The notes below the pieces were generated by a model, which worked only from the letters and a program-made list of their open reading frames with translations, was not told the origin of the DNA and searched no databases. The position numbers were made by a program, and so were the translations under genes. This document shows, in pieces, positions 1-6,522 of a stretch of DNA of 10,233 bases. Position 1 is the first letter of the stretch, and each line of letters begins with the position of its first letter. Source of the DNA: Clostridia bacterium. Lineage in GTDB: Bacteria > Bacillota > Clostridia > Oscillospirales > CAG-272. The stretch covers positions 1-10,233 of the forward strand of contig JAFXFQ010000094.1 of the NCBI GenBank assembly GCA_017520365.1. The letters are read 5' to 3'.

Positions 1-1
1 A

Positions 2-691
2 GAAATGTATCTAAACGATTCTCCCCCTATCATTGACAAGGAGAATTTAAAAAAATTCCTTTCAGGGCTGTGGTATCCCATGTGCTTTCTTGATTTTGAA
101 ACGATGCAGCTCCCCTTTCCGCCCTTTGACGGGCTTCGCCCCTTTGAGCCCTGCGCCTTTCAGTTTTCCCTCCATATTCAAAGAGAAGAGGGCGCACCGC
201 TTGAGCATATAAGCTGTATTGCGCCTCCCGGAGAAGACCCCAGAAGGATCATTGCAGAGGCTCTTTGCAAAAACATTCCCGACGGAGCCTGCATCACCGC
301 CTACAATATGCAGCTTGAGAAGGCTATGCTTCTTTCTCTTGCTGACAGATTCGGAGATCTCTCCCTTCGCCTTCGTGACATGGCATCTCGCCTCTACGAT
401 ATGATGCGCCCATTTGAAAAACGTTGGTATTACGACGGTAAAATGAAGGGAGCCTGCTCCTTGAAGGCTGTGCTCCACGCACTTTATCCCGATAACGACG
501 AGCTTGATTACCAAAAGCTGTCAGGCGTTCACAACGGTCAGGAGGCAACCACCATATACGCCGCTATGTGCGCTGATCCCGACAGCTTCGAAACAAAGAG
601 CGATATCATAGCAGAGCTTGAAGAATACTGCGCTCTTGACACTATTGCCCTTGTAAAGCTGCTTGAAAAGCTGAAACAGGCTTGCAACTGA
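2..691 (+). CDS. DUF2779 domain protein (DEDD exonuclease-like fold), 3' part
   Basis: The frame is open to the left window edge, so the first visible ATG (base 5) is probably internal and the real start lies upstream. Numbering from that Met, the protein carries the DUF2779 pattern: FLDFET (D30, E32), FDGLRPFEPCAFQFSLH (41-57), the AYNMQLEKAML block (99-109), YDMMRPF (131-137) and YCALDTIALV (208-217, D212). These acidic positions resemble the DEDD metal-binding residues of RNase H-like 3'-5' exonucleases. Nuclease activity is inferred from the fold and has not been shown for this protein. DUF2779 proteins are usually much longer, with extra N-terminal sequence, which supports truncation by the window edge. 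It ends in TGA, 27 bases before the sirtuin gene, and is probably cotranscribed with it. The family assignment is firm; substrate and role are unknown. Confidence 0.8.
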   Translation, partial: EMYLNDSPPIIDKENLKKFLSGLWYPMCFLDFETMQLPFPPFDGLRPFEPCAFQFSLHIQREEGAPLEHISCIAPPGEDPRRIIAEALCKNIPDGACITAYNMQLEKAMLLSLADRFGDLSLRLRDMASRLYDMMRPFEKRWYYDGKMKGACSLKAVLHALYPDNDELDYQKLSGVHNGQEATTIYAAMCADPDSFETKSDIIAELEEYCALDTIALVKLLEKLKQACN

Positions 692-718
692 GAAAAAACA
701 CAAGATCGGATCAATAAT

Positions 719-1450
719 ATGCATTTCAAAAACGAAATCAAAGAAATAAAGGAAATTTTGAAAAGCTCTCGCCACGCCGTGTTTTTTGGAGGTGCAGGAG
801 TTTCAACCGCCAGCGGTATACCTGATTTTCGCGGTCAGAGCGGACTTTACACCACCTCAGACGAGCCGTGCGAATACTTCCTCAGCCGTGACTGTCTGAC
901 TGCGGAGCCTCTGCGTTTTTTCAAGTTTTACAGAGAAAAAATGCTCTATCCCGACGCCACTCCAAATGATGCCCACCGTGCATTGGCAGCTCTGGAAGAA
1001 AAGGGCATTATAAAGGCCGTTATCACCCAAAACATTGACGGTCTCCACCAAAAGGCGGGCAGCCGCAATGTTTTTGAGCTGCACGGAACTATGTCACGTG
1101 CATTTTGTGACAGATGCGGACGCACATACGAACCACAAATGATGGAAAGCAGCGATAGTCTGCCGCTTTGCCCTGCCTGCCAAGGCATCATAAGACCTGA
1201 CGTTACGTTATACGGCGAGGCATTGCCTGCCGACGCATTTGCAATGGCGGCGGAGCACATAGAAAAGGCAGACGTGCTTATTGTAGGCGGCTCATCTCTC
1301 ACGGTTTACCCTGCCGCAGGTCTCGTTGCCGATTTTTCGGGTAAGCATCTGATAATTATCAACCTTAGCCCAACACCATATGATCAACGGGCAAGCTACG
1401 TTATACGCGAGTCCCTTCCCCAAGTACTCACATTACTCTCGGACATCTGA
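719..1450 (+). CDS. Sir2-family NAD-dependent protein deacylase (sirtuin)
   Basis: A 243-residue, complete single-domain sirtuin predicted to remove acyl groups from protein lysines in the cytoplasm, consuming NAD+ and releasing nicotinamide and O-acyl-ADP-ribose. Visible motifs: the NAD-binding GAGVSTASGIPDFRG (25-39), TQNIDGLHQKAG (103-114), catalytic H122 in LHGT, a structural zinc site C130-x2-C133 and C151-x2-C154, and GGSSLTVYPA (190-199). By eye, the positions that hold the Tyr/Arg pair of SIRT5/CobB-type desuccinylases are F68 and Y71 here, so deacetylation is more likely than desuccinylation; this is inference. The start is the first ATG of the frame. Its ribosome site is weak, so coupling to the upstream DUF2779 gene (27 bases away) is plausible. 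The histidine phosphatase gene follows after 14 bases. The four zinc cysteines argue against the NADase-type Sir2 domains of phage defence systems. Confidence 0.93.
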   Translation: MHFKNEIKEIKEILKSSRHAVFFGGAGVSTASGIPDFRGQSGLYTTSDEPCEYFLSRDCLTAEPLRFFKFYREKMLYPDATPNDAHRALAALEEKGIIKAVITQNIDGLHQKAGSRNVFELHGTMSRAFCDRCGRTYEPQMMESSDSLPLCPACQGIIRPDVTLYGEALPADAFAMAAEHIEKADVLIVGGSSLTVYPAAGLVADFSGKHLIIINLSPTPYDQRASYVIRESLPQVLTLLSDI

Positions 1451-1464
1451 CATAAGGAGCTGCT

Positions 1465-2181
1465 ATGCTGTTTTATTACATTCGCCACGGCGATCCTATA
1501 TACGAGCCGGACAGCCTGACTCCTCACGGACACAAGCAGGCAGAGGCTCTCTCTGAAAGACTTTGCAGAACGGGGCTTGACAAAATATTTGTCTCTACAT
1601 CCAACAGAGCAAGACAGACTGCCGCCCCCACCTGTGAAAAGCTCGGAACAGCCCCCATCCCCCTTGATTTTGCCAACGAGCACTATGCTTGGCTTGATTT
1701 CACCGTTCCCAAGGCTGACAACAGCGGAGACACCTGGGCATTTCACGACGAGAGAACCATCAACCTGTTCTCCTCTCCCGAGATCAGAGACCTCGGTGAT
1801 CACTGGTATGATCATCCCAAGCTTTTGAGAAAGGATTTCCAAAAGGGTGTTGAGAGGGTATACAGAGAAGCTGATAGCTTTTTTGCATCCCTCGGATATA
1901 AGCATATCCCACATACAGGCAGATACGAGGCGACCGCCCATAATAATGACAGAGTCGCCCTTTTTGCACATCAGGGATTCGGCCTCATATTCCTTTCCTG
2001 CCTTCTCGATATTCCCTATCCTCAGTTCTGTACCCATTTTGATATGTGCCACACAGGAGTGACCCTTATTGAATTCAGTCCCGATTCAACAGGCAAGATT
2101 TGCCTGCCCAAAGTCCTCGCCCTTTCAGATAGTGCCCATTTGTATGCAAAGGATATTCCCTCAAACTATGTGCAGTATTAA
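1465..2181 (+). CDS. Histidine phosphatase family protein (phosphoglycerate mutase-like)
   Basis: A 238-residue cytoplasmic protein of the histidine phosphatase superfamily, which forms a phosphohistidine intermediate. The N-terminal YIRHGDP gives R7 and H8, the phosphate-binding Arg and nucleophile. SNRARQTA (46-53) supplies the second Arg (R48 or R50), E72 is a candidate acid/base, and FAHQGFG (167-173) supplies the second catalytic His (H169). The substrate cannot be read: this branch includes small-metabolite and sugar phosphatases as well as mutases. The start is supported by AAGGAG (1454-1459) five bases before the ATG. It lies 14 bases after the sirtuin stop and is the last gene of the cluster, with a terminator hairpin about 75 bases downstream. 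A long open frame on the opposite strand (1396-2052) resembles no known family and is treated as a shadow. Confidence 0.88.
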   Translation: MLFYYIRHGDPIYEPDSLTPHGHKQAEALSERLCRTGLDKIFVSTSNRARQTAAPTCEKLGTAPIPLDFANEHYAWLDFTVPKADNSGDTWAFHDERTINLFSSPEIRDLGDHWYDHPKLLRKDFQKGVERVYREADSFFASLGYKHIPHTGRYEATAHNNDRVALFAHQGFGLIFLSCLLDIPYPQFCTHFDMCHTGVTLIEFSPDSTGKICLPKVLALSDSAHLYAKDIPSNYVQY

Positions 2182-2257
2182 TTAAATGAATCTTGAAAAA
2201 GGATCATATTAAAGCTTTCTTTCGACCTTTTAAAGTTCTGATCTATGGAAAAGTTGG

Positions 2258-2283
2258 AAATCCGCCGAAAACTCGGCGGATTT
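2258..2283 (+). terminator. Terminator hairpin after the histidine phosphatase gene
   Basis: AAATCCGCCGA (2258-2268) and TCGGCGGATTT (2273-2283) form a perfect 11-bp stem around a 4-base loop. The U-tract is short (TTTCGTTATT), so termination may be incomplete. The stronger hairpin at 2348-2376 would then act as backup for the plus-strand cluster. Confidence 0.65.
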
Positions 2284-2307
2284 CGTTATTAAATGCAGTA
2301 CCTAAAA

Positions 2308-2364
2308 TGAAAGCGACCCCTCGAAGTGAAAGCGACCCCTCGAAGTGAAAGCGACCCCTCGAAG
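2308..2364. repeat. Three perfect tandem copies of a 19-bp unit
   Basis: The unit TGAAAGCGACCCCTCGAAG occurs at 2308-2326, 2327-2345 and 2346-2364 without a mismatch. The core of each copy (AAAGCGACCCCT) is the exact complement of 2363-2374, so the array consists of repeated left arms of one terminator hairpin. Expansion by replication slippage at the hairpin is the simplest origin. There are no spacers, so it is not a CRISPR array. Confidence 0.9.
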
Positions 2365-2376
2365 GGGTCGCTTTTT
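2348..2376. terminator. Bidirectional terminator between convergent genes
   Basis: AAAGCGACCCCT (2348-2359) pairs perfectly with AGGGGTCGCTTT (2363-2374) around a 3-base loop. Read on the plus strand it ends in TTTTT (2372-2376), a good intrinsic terminator for the histidine phosphatase cluster. Read on the minus strand it starts one base after the dockerin-gene stop, and the 5' arm can pair with any of three tandem 3' arms, but the following U-tract is poor. Confidence 0.75.
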
Positions 2377-2377
2377 A

Positions 2378-3574
2378 TCAGTTAAAATCGTTGATGGAGC
2401 CGCTTATGAATCTGGAGAGGAGGTTTGCATCCAGACCGTTAAAGGCGCCGTCGCCGGTAACGTCGGCTGCTACCAGCTGTTCATCTGTAGGCTCGGCGGT
2501 TCCTGAGAGGATTCGCTTTGCAATATTGATATCCATACCGTTGATCTTACCGTCGCCGCTGATATCGCCCTTCATTACGTCGGGCTCGGGAGCATATGCG
2601 GGATCGGTCTCACCGCAAACGGTGCAGGTGCCGTCAACGTAGCTATGGCCTGCAGCGTCGAAGCTGTATGTTTCTGCAGAATAGTCACACAGCTTACAGC
2701 GAATTCCCTGTGAGCCCTTCTCTGTGCAGGTAGGATTCTCTTTATACGCAAAGGACAGGTGCGCAACGGCATCGATAAGCTGACCGCACTCGGTACAGAA
2801 CACGTTATGAACGCTATTGTTCTTGCTCTCGTATCTGTAATAATCGGAATCGTTATGACGTGCGCTGACAGTTCTGATCTTTTCAAAGCCGCAGATAGTA
2901 CACTTGCTTGTCACAGTTCCATCCTCTGTGCATGTAACTGTGGAGGATGTGATCTTAAAGCAACTGCCCTCAGTATGATATGCGGGGATATACTCGTCTC
3001 TCTGCGCTCCGCACTCCGTACAGGTATAGGTCATATAGCCGATCTCAAGACAGGTAGGCTCCTCTGTAACCTCGCCGCCGTTCCACTTGTGCTCGCACTG
3101 ACCGTTTCTTACAGCAGCCTCCAGGGTATTGCCCATATCCTTTCTGACAGCCGCCATAATGTCGTACTCATCCATAGAGGATGACCAGCCGCTTGTTGAG
3201 AAATTGGGGAGAGAAAGGTATCTTACAACGTTTGTGGAAACTCTGCTTACAATATCCTTAGCTGCCTTCTCACCGAGAAGGTCTTCGATCATAGTCAGCA
3301 TCTGATATTCCTCAACGCCGTCTCGCATCATTTCGACACGGATAGATCCTATGTATGATGCGCCTCTCAGTCCCTTACCCTGAGAGCCGCCGTAGAAGAG
3401 AACACCGTTACCGTAGATATACTTACCTGTTGAAGCAAGATACCATTTGTTTGTTCTCCATTCAAACATATTGAAGGAGCCGGTGGGAGTGGTATCGTAA
3501 TAAATAGTCTGAACGTTGCCATCCTGCTCTGTCCAGTTGTTTGTACCGTAGTAGAGATATCCGGTGCAATCCTC
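2378..3574 (-). CDS. C-terminal part: end of DUF4091 domain, Cys-rich repeats, type I dockerin
   Basis: In-frame continuation after the UAG, numbered 514-911 of the whole protein. Residues 518-527 (GYLYYGTNNW) and 589-606, containing SIRVEMMRDGVEEYQML, complete the DUF4091 catalytic fold. Residues 673-834 hold about five irregular Cys-rich units of the form CxxCG...H (TCTECG, KCTICG, FCTECG, RCKLCD, TCTVCG), resembling small zinc ribbons found in Firmicute surface proteins. Residues 848-907 are a type I dockerin with two calcium loops, GDISGDGKINGMD and ADVTGDGAFNGLD, each followed by a helix (IAKRILSG, LLSRFISG), expected to dock to a cohesin on a scaffold or the cell surface. The first Met (base 3469, residue 549) has no ribosome site and lies inside the DUF4091 domain, so independent translation is unlikely. 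Ends in TGA. Confidence 0.85.
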   Translation of the reverse strand, partial: EDCTGYLYYGTNNWTEQDGNVQTIYYDTTPTGSFNMFEWRTNKWYLASTGKYIYGNGVLFYGGSQGKGLRGASYIGSIRVEMMRDGVEEYQMLTMIEDLLGEKAAKDIVSRVSTNVVRYLSLPNFSTSGWSSSMDEYDIMAAVRKDMGNTLEAAVRNGQCEHKWNGGEVTEEPTCLEIGYMTYTCTECGAQRDEYIPAYHTEGSCFKITSSTVTCTEDGTVTSKCTICGFEKIRTVSARHNDSDYYRYESKNNSVHNVFCTECGQLIDAVAHLSFAYKENPTCTEKGSQGIRCKLCDYSAETYSFDAAGHSYVDGTCTVCGETDPAYAPEPDVMKGDISGDGKINGMDINIAKRILSGTAEPTDEQLVAADVTGDGAFNGLDANLLSRFISGSINDFN

Positions 3575-5113
3575 CTAATAGAGCTGCCAGAACATCATCT
3601 TGGTCTGGAGACCTGTATTCTCGATAAGGTGGTTAGTATATGTATAGTTCTTGTTATAGCCTGCGGAATATGCCCAAAGCTCGATATCCTCACTGTCTGT
3701 AGCCATCTCAGACTTAACACGGTCTGTGAACTCGCCGAAGATATTCTCCCAGATATAGTAATCATTTCCCCACTTAGAGATGTTACCGGAGTAGGGGCCT
3801 GAATTTGTTCTGATAATATCTGTTTCGCGGCACTTAAAGTCTGTATTGGCTATCTCTGACATAGGCGTGAAGCCGTACATACGGGGGCACCATACGGTAC
3901 AGAGGTTATCCTCAAGCATCGCCTCCTCTGCATCGGAAAGAACGGAGGGAGAGAAGGAGGAGAGAGGCTTTACCTCGTTTGTGAAGGTATAATAGGGATA
4001 GGGGTGATTCTCGCCGTGAGGGATAACGATCTTGGGATTTGTGCCGCCCCAATACTTGGAGATTCCTGTTTTTGAGGTATATGCCTCAGTGATGGTATCT
4101 CTGATTCCCGCGGCAAGCTCTGCAGGCAGAGGCTCGTCCGTATCGTAGAAATAGAGCTTATCCTTCACTTCGTCCCAAACAGAGCTCTGTGCGAGGCGGT
4201 TGTAGATATCGGTATAGTAAGGATAGTGCTGCTGCTGGTCACTATATCTGGCGCCGGGATTCTCACCTGCCTCGATATATCCGGAAACGCGTATAGCGCT
4301 GACACGGGGATTTAGGAGATAGGGGTTATCCGGTGTGAGCTTTCCGGGAATATCAGCTGCCATAAGGCGGTTTTCAAGAAGATAGTCATAGAACTTCTGA
4401 TATGTTCCGCCGTATGAAGTGTTATTGCTCATTATAAATGACGTCTGGAGCTCTGTTTTCTCGCTGATCTCAAAATCCCATACATAGCAGAACACCGTTG
4501 CAGTCTTTATGACCTGACCTGAGGAATTCTTGATATCAAGCTGAGCGCTGTACCAGCCGGAGGGAGTATCGGAGGAGGACTTTACTCTGATATAGAAAGC
4601 CTGACTCTTTCCCGCATTGAGCTGGAATCTGCCGATGCCTTTGAGCGGATACACGGGATCGGGGATCTCACCCTCGCGGATATAGTCCTGTGAGGAATCT
4701 GTCATTCCATAGATATAATCGTGCTGAACGCCCTCAACGGTAACGTACATCTGATAATAGATCTCTGCAGGGATCTCGTTACCATTCCCATCGGTGAAAT
4801 TGGTAACTGTGGCAGAGAGGCCTGTTTTTTGGGTATCGGAATAAAGAACGAACTGTGCATTTTCGATCTCATTCTTCGCCATATAAACAGAATAGGTATC
4901 CATGCCGGAATGGGTCTTGTCACTGGTGAACACCTTTTTGAAGGAATGCTCAAACCACATGGATATGGTTGAATCCTCGTAAGGCGCATTCTGCTTAACA
5001 TAGCTGTTGGCAGGATCATTTGCGGCGCTTGAGGTCACGACACCCATGCAAATCGCCGTTAAGAGCATACCTGCAACCAAAAAAAGCAGAGCGGTCTTCA
5101 ATAGCTTTTTCAT
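3575..5113 (-). CDS. Secreted GH123-like / DUF4091 glycoside hydrolase, N-terminal part
   Basis: The 512 residues before the UAG. MKKLLKTALLFLVAGMLL and the following residues to about 30 (cleavage near SSA-AN) form a Sec signal peptide without a lipobox, so the product is exported. A beta-rich N-terminal region is followed by the DUF4091 barrel with the acidic pair D326-E327 in YDTDEP, matching the Asp-Glu pair used for substrate-assisted catalysis in GH123 beta-N-acetylgalactosaminidases. Substrate is inferred; many DUF4091 proteins are uncharacterised. The start at 5113 is preferred because GGAG (5120-5123) sits six bases upstream of it but abuts the alternative ATG at 5119. The frame stays open to 5221, but those codons do not look like a signal peptide. 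If UAG is not read, the product lacks the last barrel elements and the dockerin. Confidence 0.85.
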   Translation of the reverse strand: MKKLLKTALLFLVAGMLLTAICMGVVTSSAANDPANSYVKQNAPYEDSTISMWFEHSFKKVFTSDKTHSGMDTYSVYMAKNEIENAQFVLYSDTQKTGLSATVTNFTDGNGNEIPAEIYYQMYVTVEGVQHDYIYGMTDSSQDYIREGEIPDPVYPLKGIGRFQLNAGKSQAFYIRVKSSSDTPSGWYSAQLDIKNSSGQVIKTATVFCYVWDFEISEKTELQTSFIMSNNTSYGGTYQKFYDYLLENRLMAADIPGKLTPDNPYLLNPRVSAIRVSGYIEAGENPGARYSDQQQHYPYYTDIYNRLAQSSVWDEVKDKLYFYDTDEPLPAELAAGIRDTITEAYTSKTGISKYWGGTNPKIVIPHGENHPYPYYTFTNEVKPLSSFSPSVLSDAEEAMLEDNLCTVWCPRMYGFTPMSEIANTDFKCRETDIIRTNSGPYSGNISKWGNDYYIWENIFGEFTDRVKSEMATDSEDIELWAYSAGYNKNYTYTNHLIENTGLQTKMMFWQLY

Positions 5114-5119
5114 ATTCAT

Positions 5120-5123
5120 CTCC
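5120..5123 (-). promoter_or_regulatory. Ribosome binding site deciding the DUF4091 start
   Basis: GGAG on the minus strand, six bases before ATG 5113-5111. The upstream in-frame ATG (5119-5117) touches this site, so 5113 is the better start. A small hairpin (GCCGC/GCGGC, 5129-5141) lies just upstream in the leader. Confidence 0.65.
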
Positions 5124-5181
5124 GTTCTGCCGCTAAGCGGCTGTTTATTCCTCCGCCCTTTGCGAAGGCTCCAAGGCTTGA

Positions 5182-5196
5182 GGAAATGACATTTCC
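5182..5196. promoter_or_regulatory. 15-bp palindrome in the DUF4091 leader, candidate operator
   Basis: GGAAATG-A-CATTTCC is a perfect 7-1-7 palindrome 69 bases upstream of the DUF4091 start, inside the divergent control region. A single-base centre makes a good RNA hairpin unlikely, so a DNA site for a dimeric regulator is the more natural reading. The regulator is unknown, and no copy is seen elsewhere in the window. Confidence 0.35.
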
Positions 5197-5303
5197 CCTT
5201 ATACTGTTCCAATTCTATCACAACAAGGCCAAAACTTCAATCCCAAAATCGTGCTTATATATGCAAAAATCATAACAAAAGAAAAAATAGCATTACTTTT
5301 TTC

Positions 5304-5331
5304 TTGACAACCGTCCGAAGGGGCTTATAAT
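5304..5331 (+). promoter_or_regulatory. Near-consensus sigma-A-type promoter for the sialidase-fold gene
   Basis: TTGACA (5304-5309), a 16-base spacer, and TATAAT (5326-5331) place the start of transcription near 5338 and give a leader of about 28 bases. CCGTCC in the spacer (5311-5316) and its complement GGACGG (5354-5359) flank the -10 region; this 6-base inverted repeat could be an operator or chance. Confidence 0.8.
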
Positions 5332-5365
5332 TAAATTGTAATAAAAATTGAAGGACGGACCTTTT

Positions 5366-6466
5366 ATGAAGATTACTCCCACGCTTATTTCAGAAGAAAA
5401 ATACGGCAGCGGCCATTACCCCGCCTGCGGCATAAAGAGCAATGACGGAAGGATTATTGTCTCTGTAGGCATCGCACCTGACCACAAGGCATACTCACTA
5501 TACTCCGAGGATAACGGAGTCACCTTTGAAAGATTCGAGGGTGCCGTGAGAGCTACACGTGCTCCCTTTATACAGCTGAAGGACGGTACTTATATTGCCG
5601 TTGGCGAATCCAGCGCCGTTTTTCGCTCCATCATAAACCTTGAGCAGGAAAAGGTTCCCTTTGTTCTTGCTGTTCACCGAGCCAAAAGCTTTGACGATAT
5701 AATGGCAAACAAGGTAGAGACCCATTTCTGCAATCTTGACATCCCCGATCTTTCCTACGGCTACGGCGACTCCAACAACCGCCACACGGGATGCGCCCAG
5801 ACGGGTATCATCGAAATGGCAAACGGCGACATCCTCGTTATGATGTACGGTCAATTCAAAGAGGACCGCATCCTCTGCCCCTGGCTGAAGGAACACGGTC
5901 CCTACGATTTTTATCTTTACAGAACATGGTGCATCGTATCTCACGACAAGGGTGAGACCTTTGAATTTCTTACCACCGTTGCAGACTGCAACACCTACCC
6001 AATTGCTGACGTAAATGCAGAGGGATATTGCGAAACAGACTGCATAGAGGTAGAGGACGGACATATCGTTGCAGTTCTCAGAACGGGCGGTCACGAGATA
6101 TACTCACCCCTTTACGTTTCTCATTCCTATGACTACGGAAAAACGTGGGGGGCGCCCTACACGGTTGTTGACTGGGGCGTCTGGCCTCGCATCATAAAGC
6201 TTTCCGACGGCACCCTTGTTATATCCTCGGGCCACGTTCACACCTTCCTCCTCTTCTCCACAGACGGCGGTCTCACCTGGTCTGAGCCTGCGATCCTTGA
6301 GGAATGTAACGGAAAATGGGGGGAGAGCTGCTCAGGCTATAACTATATCACAGAAAGCCGTCCCGGGGAACTGACCCTTGTTTTCGACGATCCCAAGGAG
6401 GGCCTCAGCGAAGGCGATTCCTTCCCCAGAAGGATCTATGTCAGACGATATGCTCTTGAAAAATAA
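5366..6466 (+). CDS. Sialidase-fold (BNR/Asp-box) protein, cytoplasmic
   Basis: A 366-residue beta-propeller protein with four Asp boxes of the S-x-D-x-G-x-T-[WF] type at residues 47-54, 192-199, 254-261 and 298-305. TRAPFIQLKDGTYIAVGE (64-81) resembles the FRIP region of exo-sialidases with Arg65 (RxP), VAVLRT (235-240) supplies a second conserved Arg, and SGYNYITE (323-330) holds a candidate Tyr. The full Arg triad is not certain by eye, so the substrate may be something other than sialic acid. There is no signal peptide or membrane segment, which implies a cytoplasmic enzyme acting on imported oligosaccharides. The start is ATG 5366, about 10 bases after AAGGA (5351-5355); an in-frame TTG at 5348 lacks a ribosome site. 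Transcribed alone from its own promoter, divergent from the dockerin glycosidase, and closed by a terminator. Confidence 0.82.
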   Translation: MKITPTLISEEKYGSGHYPACGIKSNDGRIIVSVGIAPDHKAYSLYSEDNGVTFERFEGAVRATRAPFIQLKDGTYIAVGESSAVFRSIINLEQEKVPFVLAVHRAKSFDDIMANKVETHFCNLDIPDLSYGYGDSNNRHTGCAQTGIIEMANGDILVMMYGQFKEDRILCPWLKEHGPYDFYLYRTWCIVSHDKGETFEFLTTVADCNTYPIADVNAEGYCETDCIEVEDGHIVAVLRTGGHEIYSPLYVSHSYDYGKTWGAPYTVVDWGVWPRIIKLSDGTLVISSGHVHTFLLFSTDGGLTWSEPAILEECNGKWGESCSGYNYITESRPGELTLVFDDPKEGLSEGDSFPRRIYVRRYALEK

Positions 6467-6481
6467 GAAGCCCTGTTACCT

Positions 6482-6516
6482 AAAAAAAGAAACCCGCAAA
6501 AGCGGGTCTCTTTTTT
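6482..6516. terminator. Bidirectional intrinsic terminator between convergent genes
   Basis: GAAACCCGC (6489-6497) pairs with GCGGGTCTC (6502-6510) with one A-C mismatch around AAAA. It is flanked by AAAAAAA (6482-6488) and TTTTTT (6511-6516), so each strand gets a U-tract. It lies 16 bases after the sialidase-fold stop and 7 bases from the exchanger stop, serving both. Confidence 0.9.
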
Positions 6517-6522
6517 AGCTTA

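Larger units (their letters stand above)
2378..5113 (-). pseudogene. GH123-like (DUF4091)/dockerin gene interrupted by one in-frame UAG
   Basis: The two open frames at 3575-5113 and 2378-3574 are in the same phase and are separated only by TAG at 3575-3577 (codon 513 of 912). Homology runs straight through the stop: MMFWQLY, then UAG, then EDCTGYLYYGTNNW, which matches the continuous WQxY...GxLYxxxNxW segment near the C-terminus of DUF4091 domains. No frameshift or second stop occurs in the 398 following codons. AGGAGG lies directly at the stop (3571-3576), but no ATG, GTG or TTG follows in frame at a usable distance, so reinitiation there is unlikely. Options are a recent nonsense mutation (for example CAG to TAG), a sequencing error, or readthrough. 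No other visible gene here ends in UAG or contains one in frame. Labelled a pseudogene with reservation. Confidence 0.7.

Noticed and set aside
719..1450. Sir2 as part of a phage defence system
   Set aside because: It is a compact sirtuin with a four-cysteine zinc site and complete deacylase motifs, and no defence partner genes are adjacent.
1396..2052. 218-residue minus-strand frame opposite the histidine phosphatase
   Set aside because: It has no family resemblance or ribosome site and lies opposite a gene with clear catalytic motifs.
2308..2364. Three tandem repeats as a CRISPR array
   Set aside because: The 19-bp units abut without spacers, and the unit is a terminator arm; no cas genes are present.
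3575..3577. UAG as a pyrrolysine codon
   Set aside because: Known bacterial pyrrolysine use is centred on methylamine methyltransferases; nothing in the window supports a pyl system, and a dockerin glycosidase is an unlikely target.
3470..3577. Two separate genes with reinitiation at AGGAGG next to the UAG
   Set aside because: No ATG, GTG or TTG follows in frame at a workable distance, and the first Met (3469) falls inside the DUF4091 fold without a ribosome site.
5254..5284. Minus-strand promoter (TATATAAG) for the dockerin gene
   Set aside because: The AT-rich -10-like sequence has no credible -35 at 16-18 bases; it could be real but is not supportable from sequence alone.
5498..6094. 198-residue minus-strand frame inside the sialidase-fold gene
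   Set aside because: Composition is low-information, no motif is visible, and it is antisense to four Asp boxes; it is a shadow frame.
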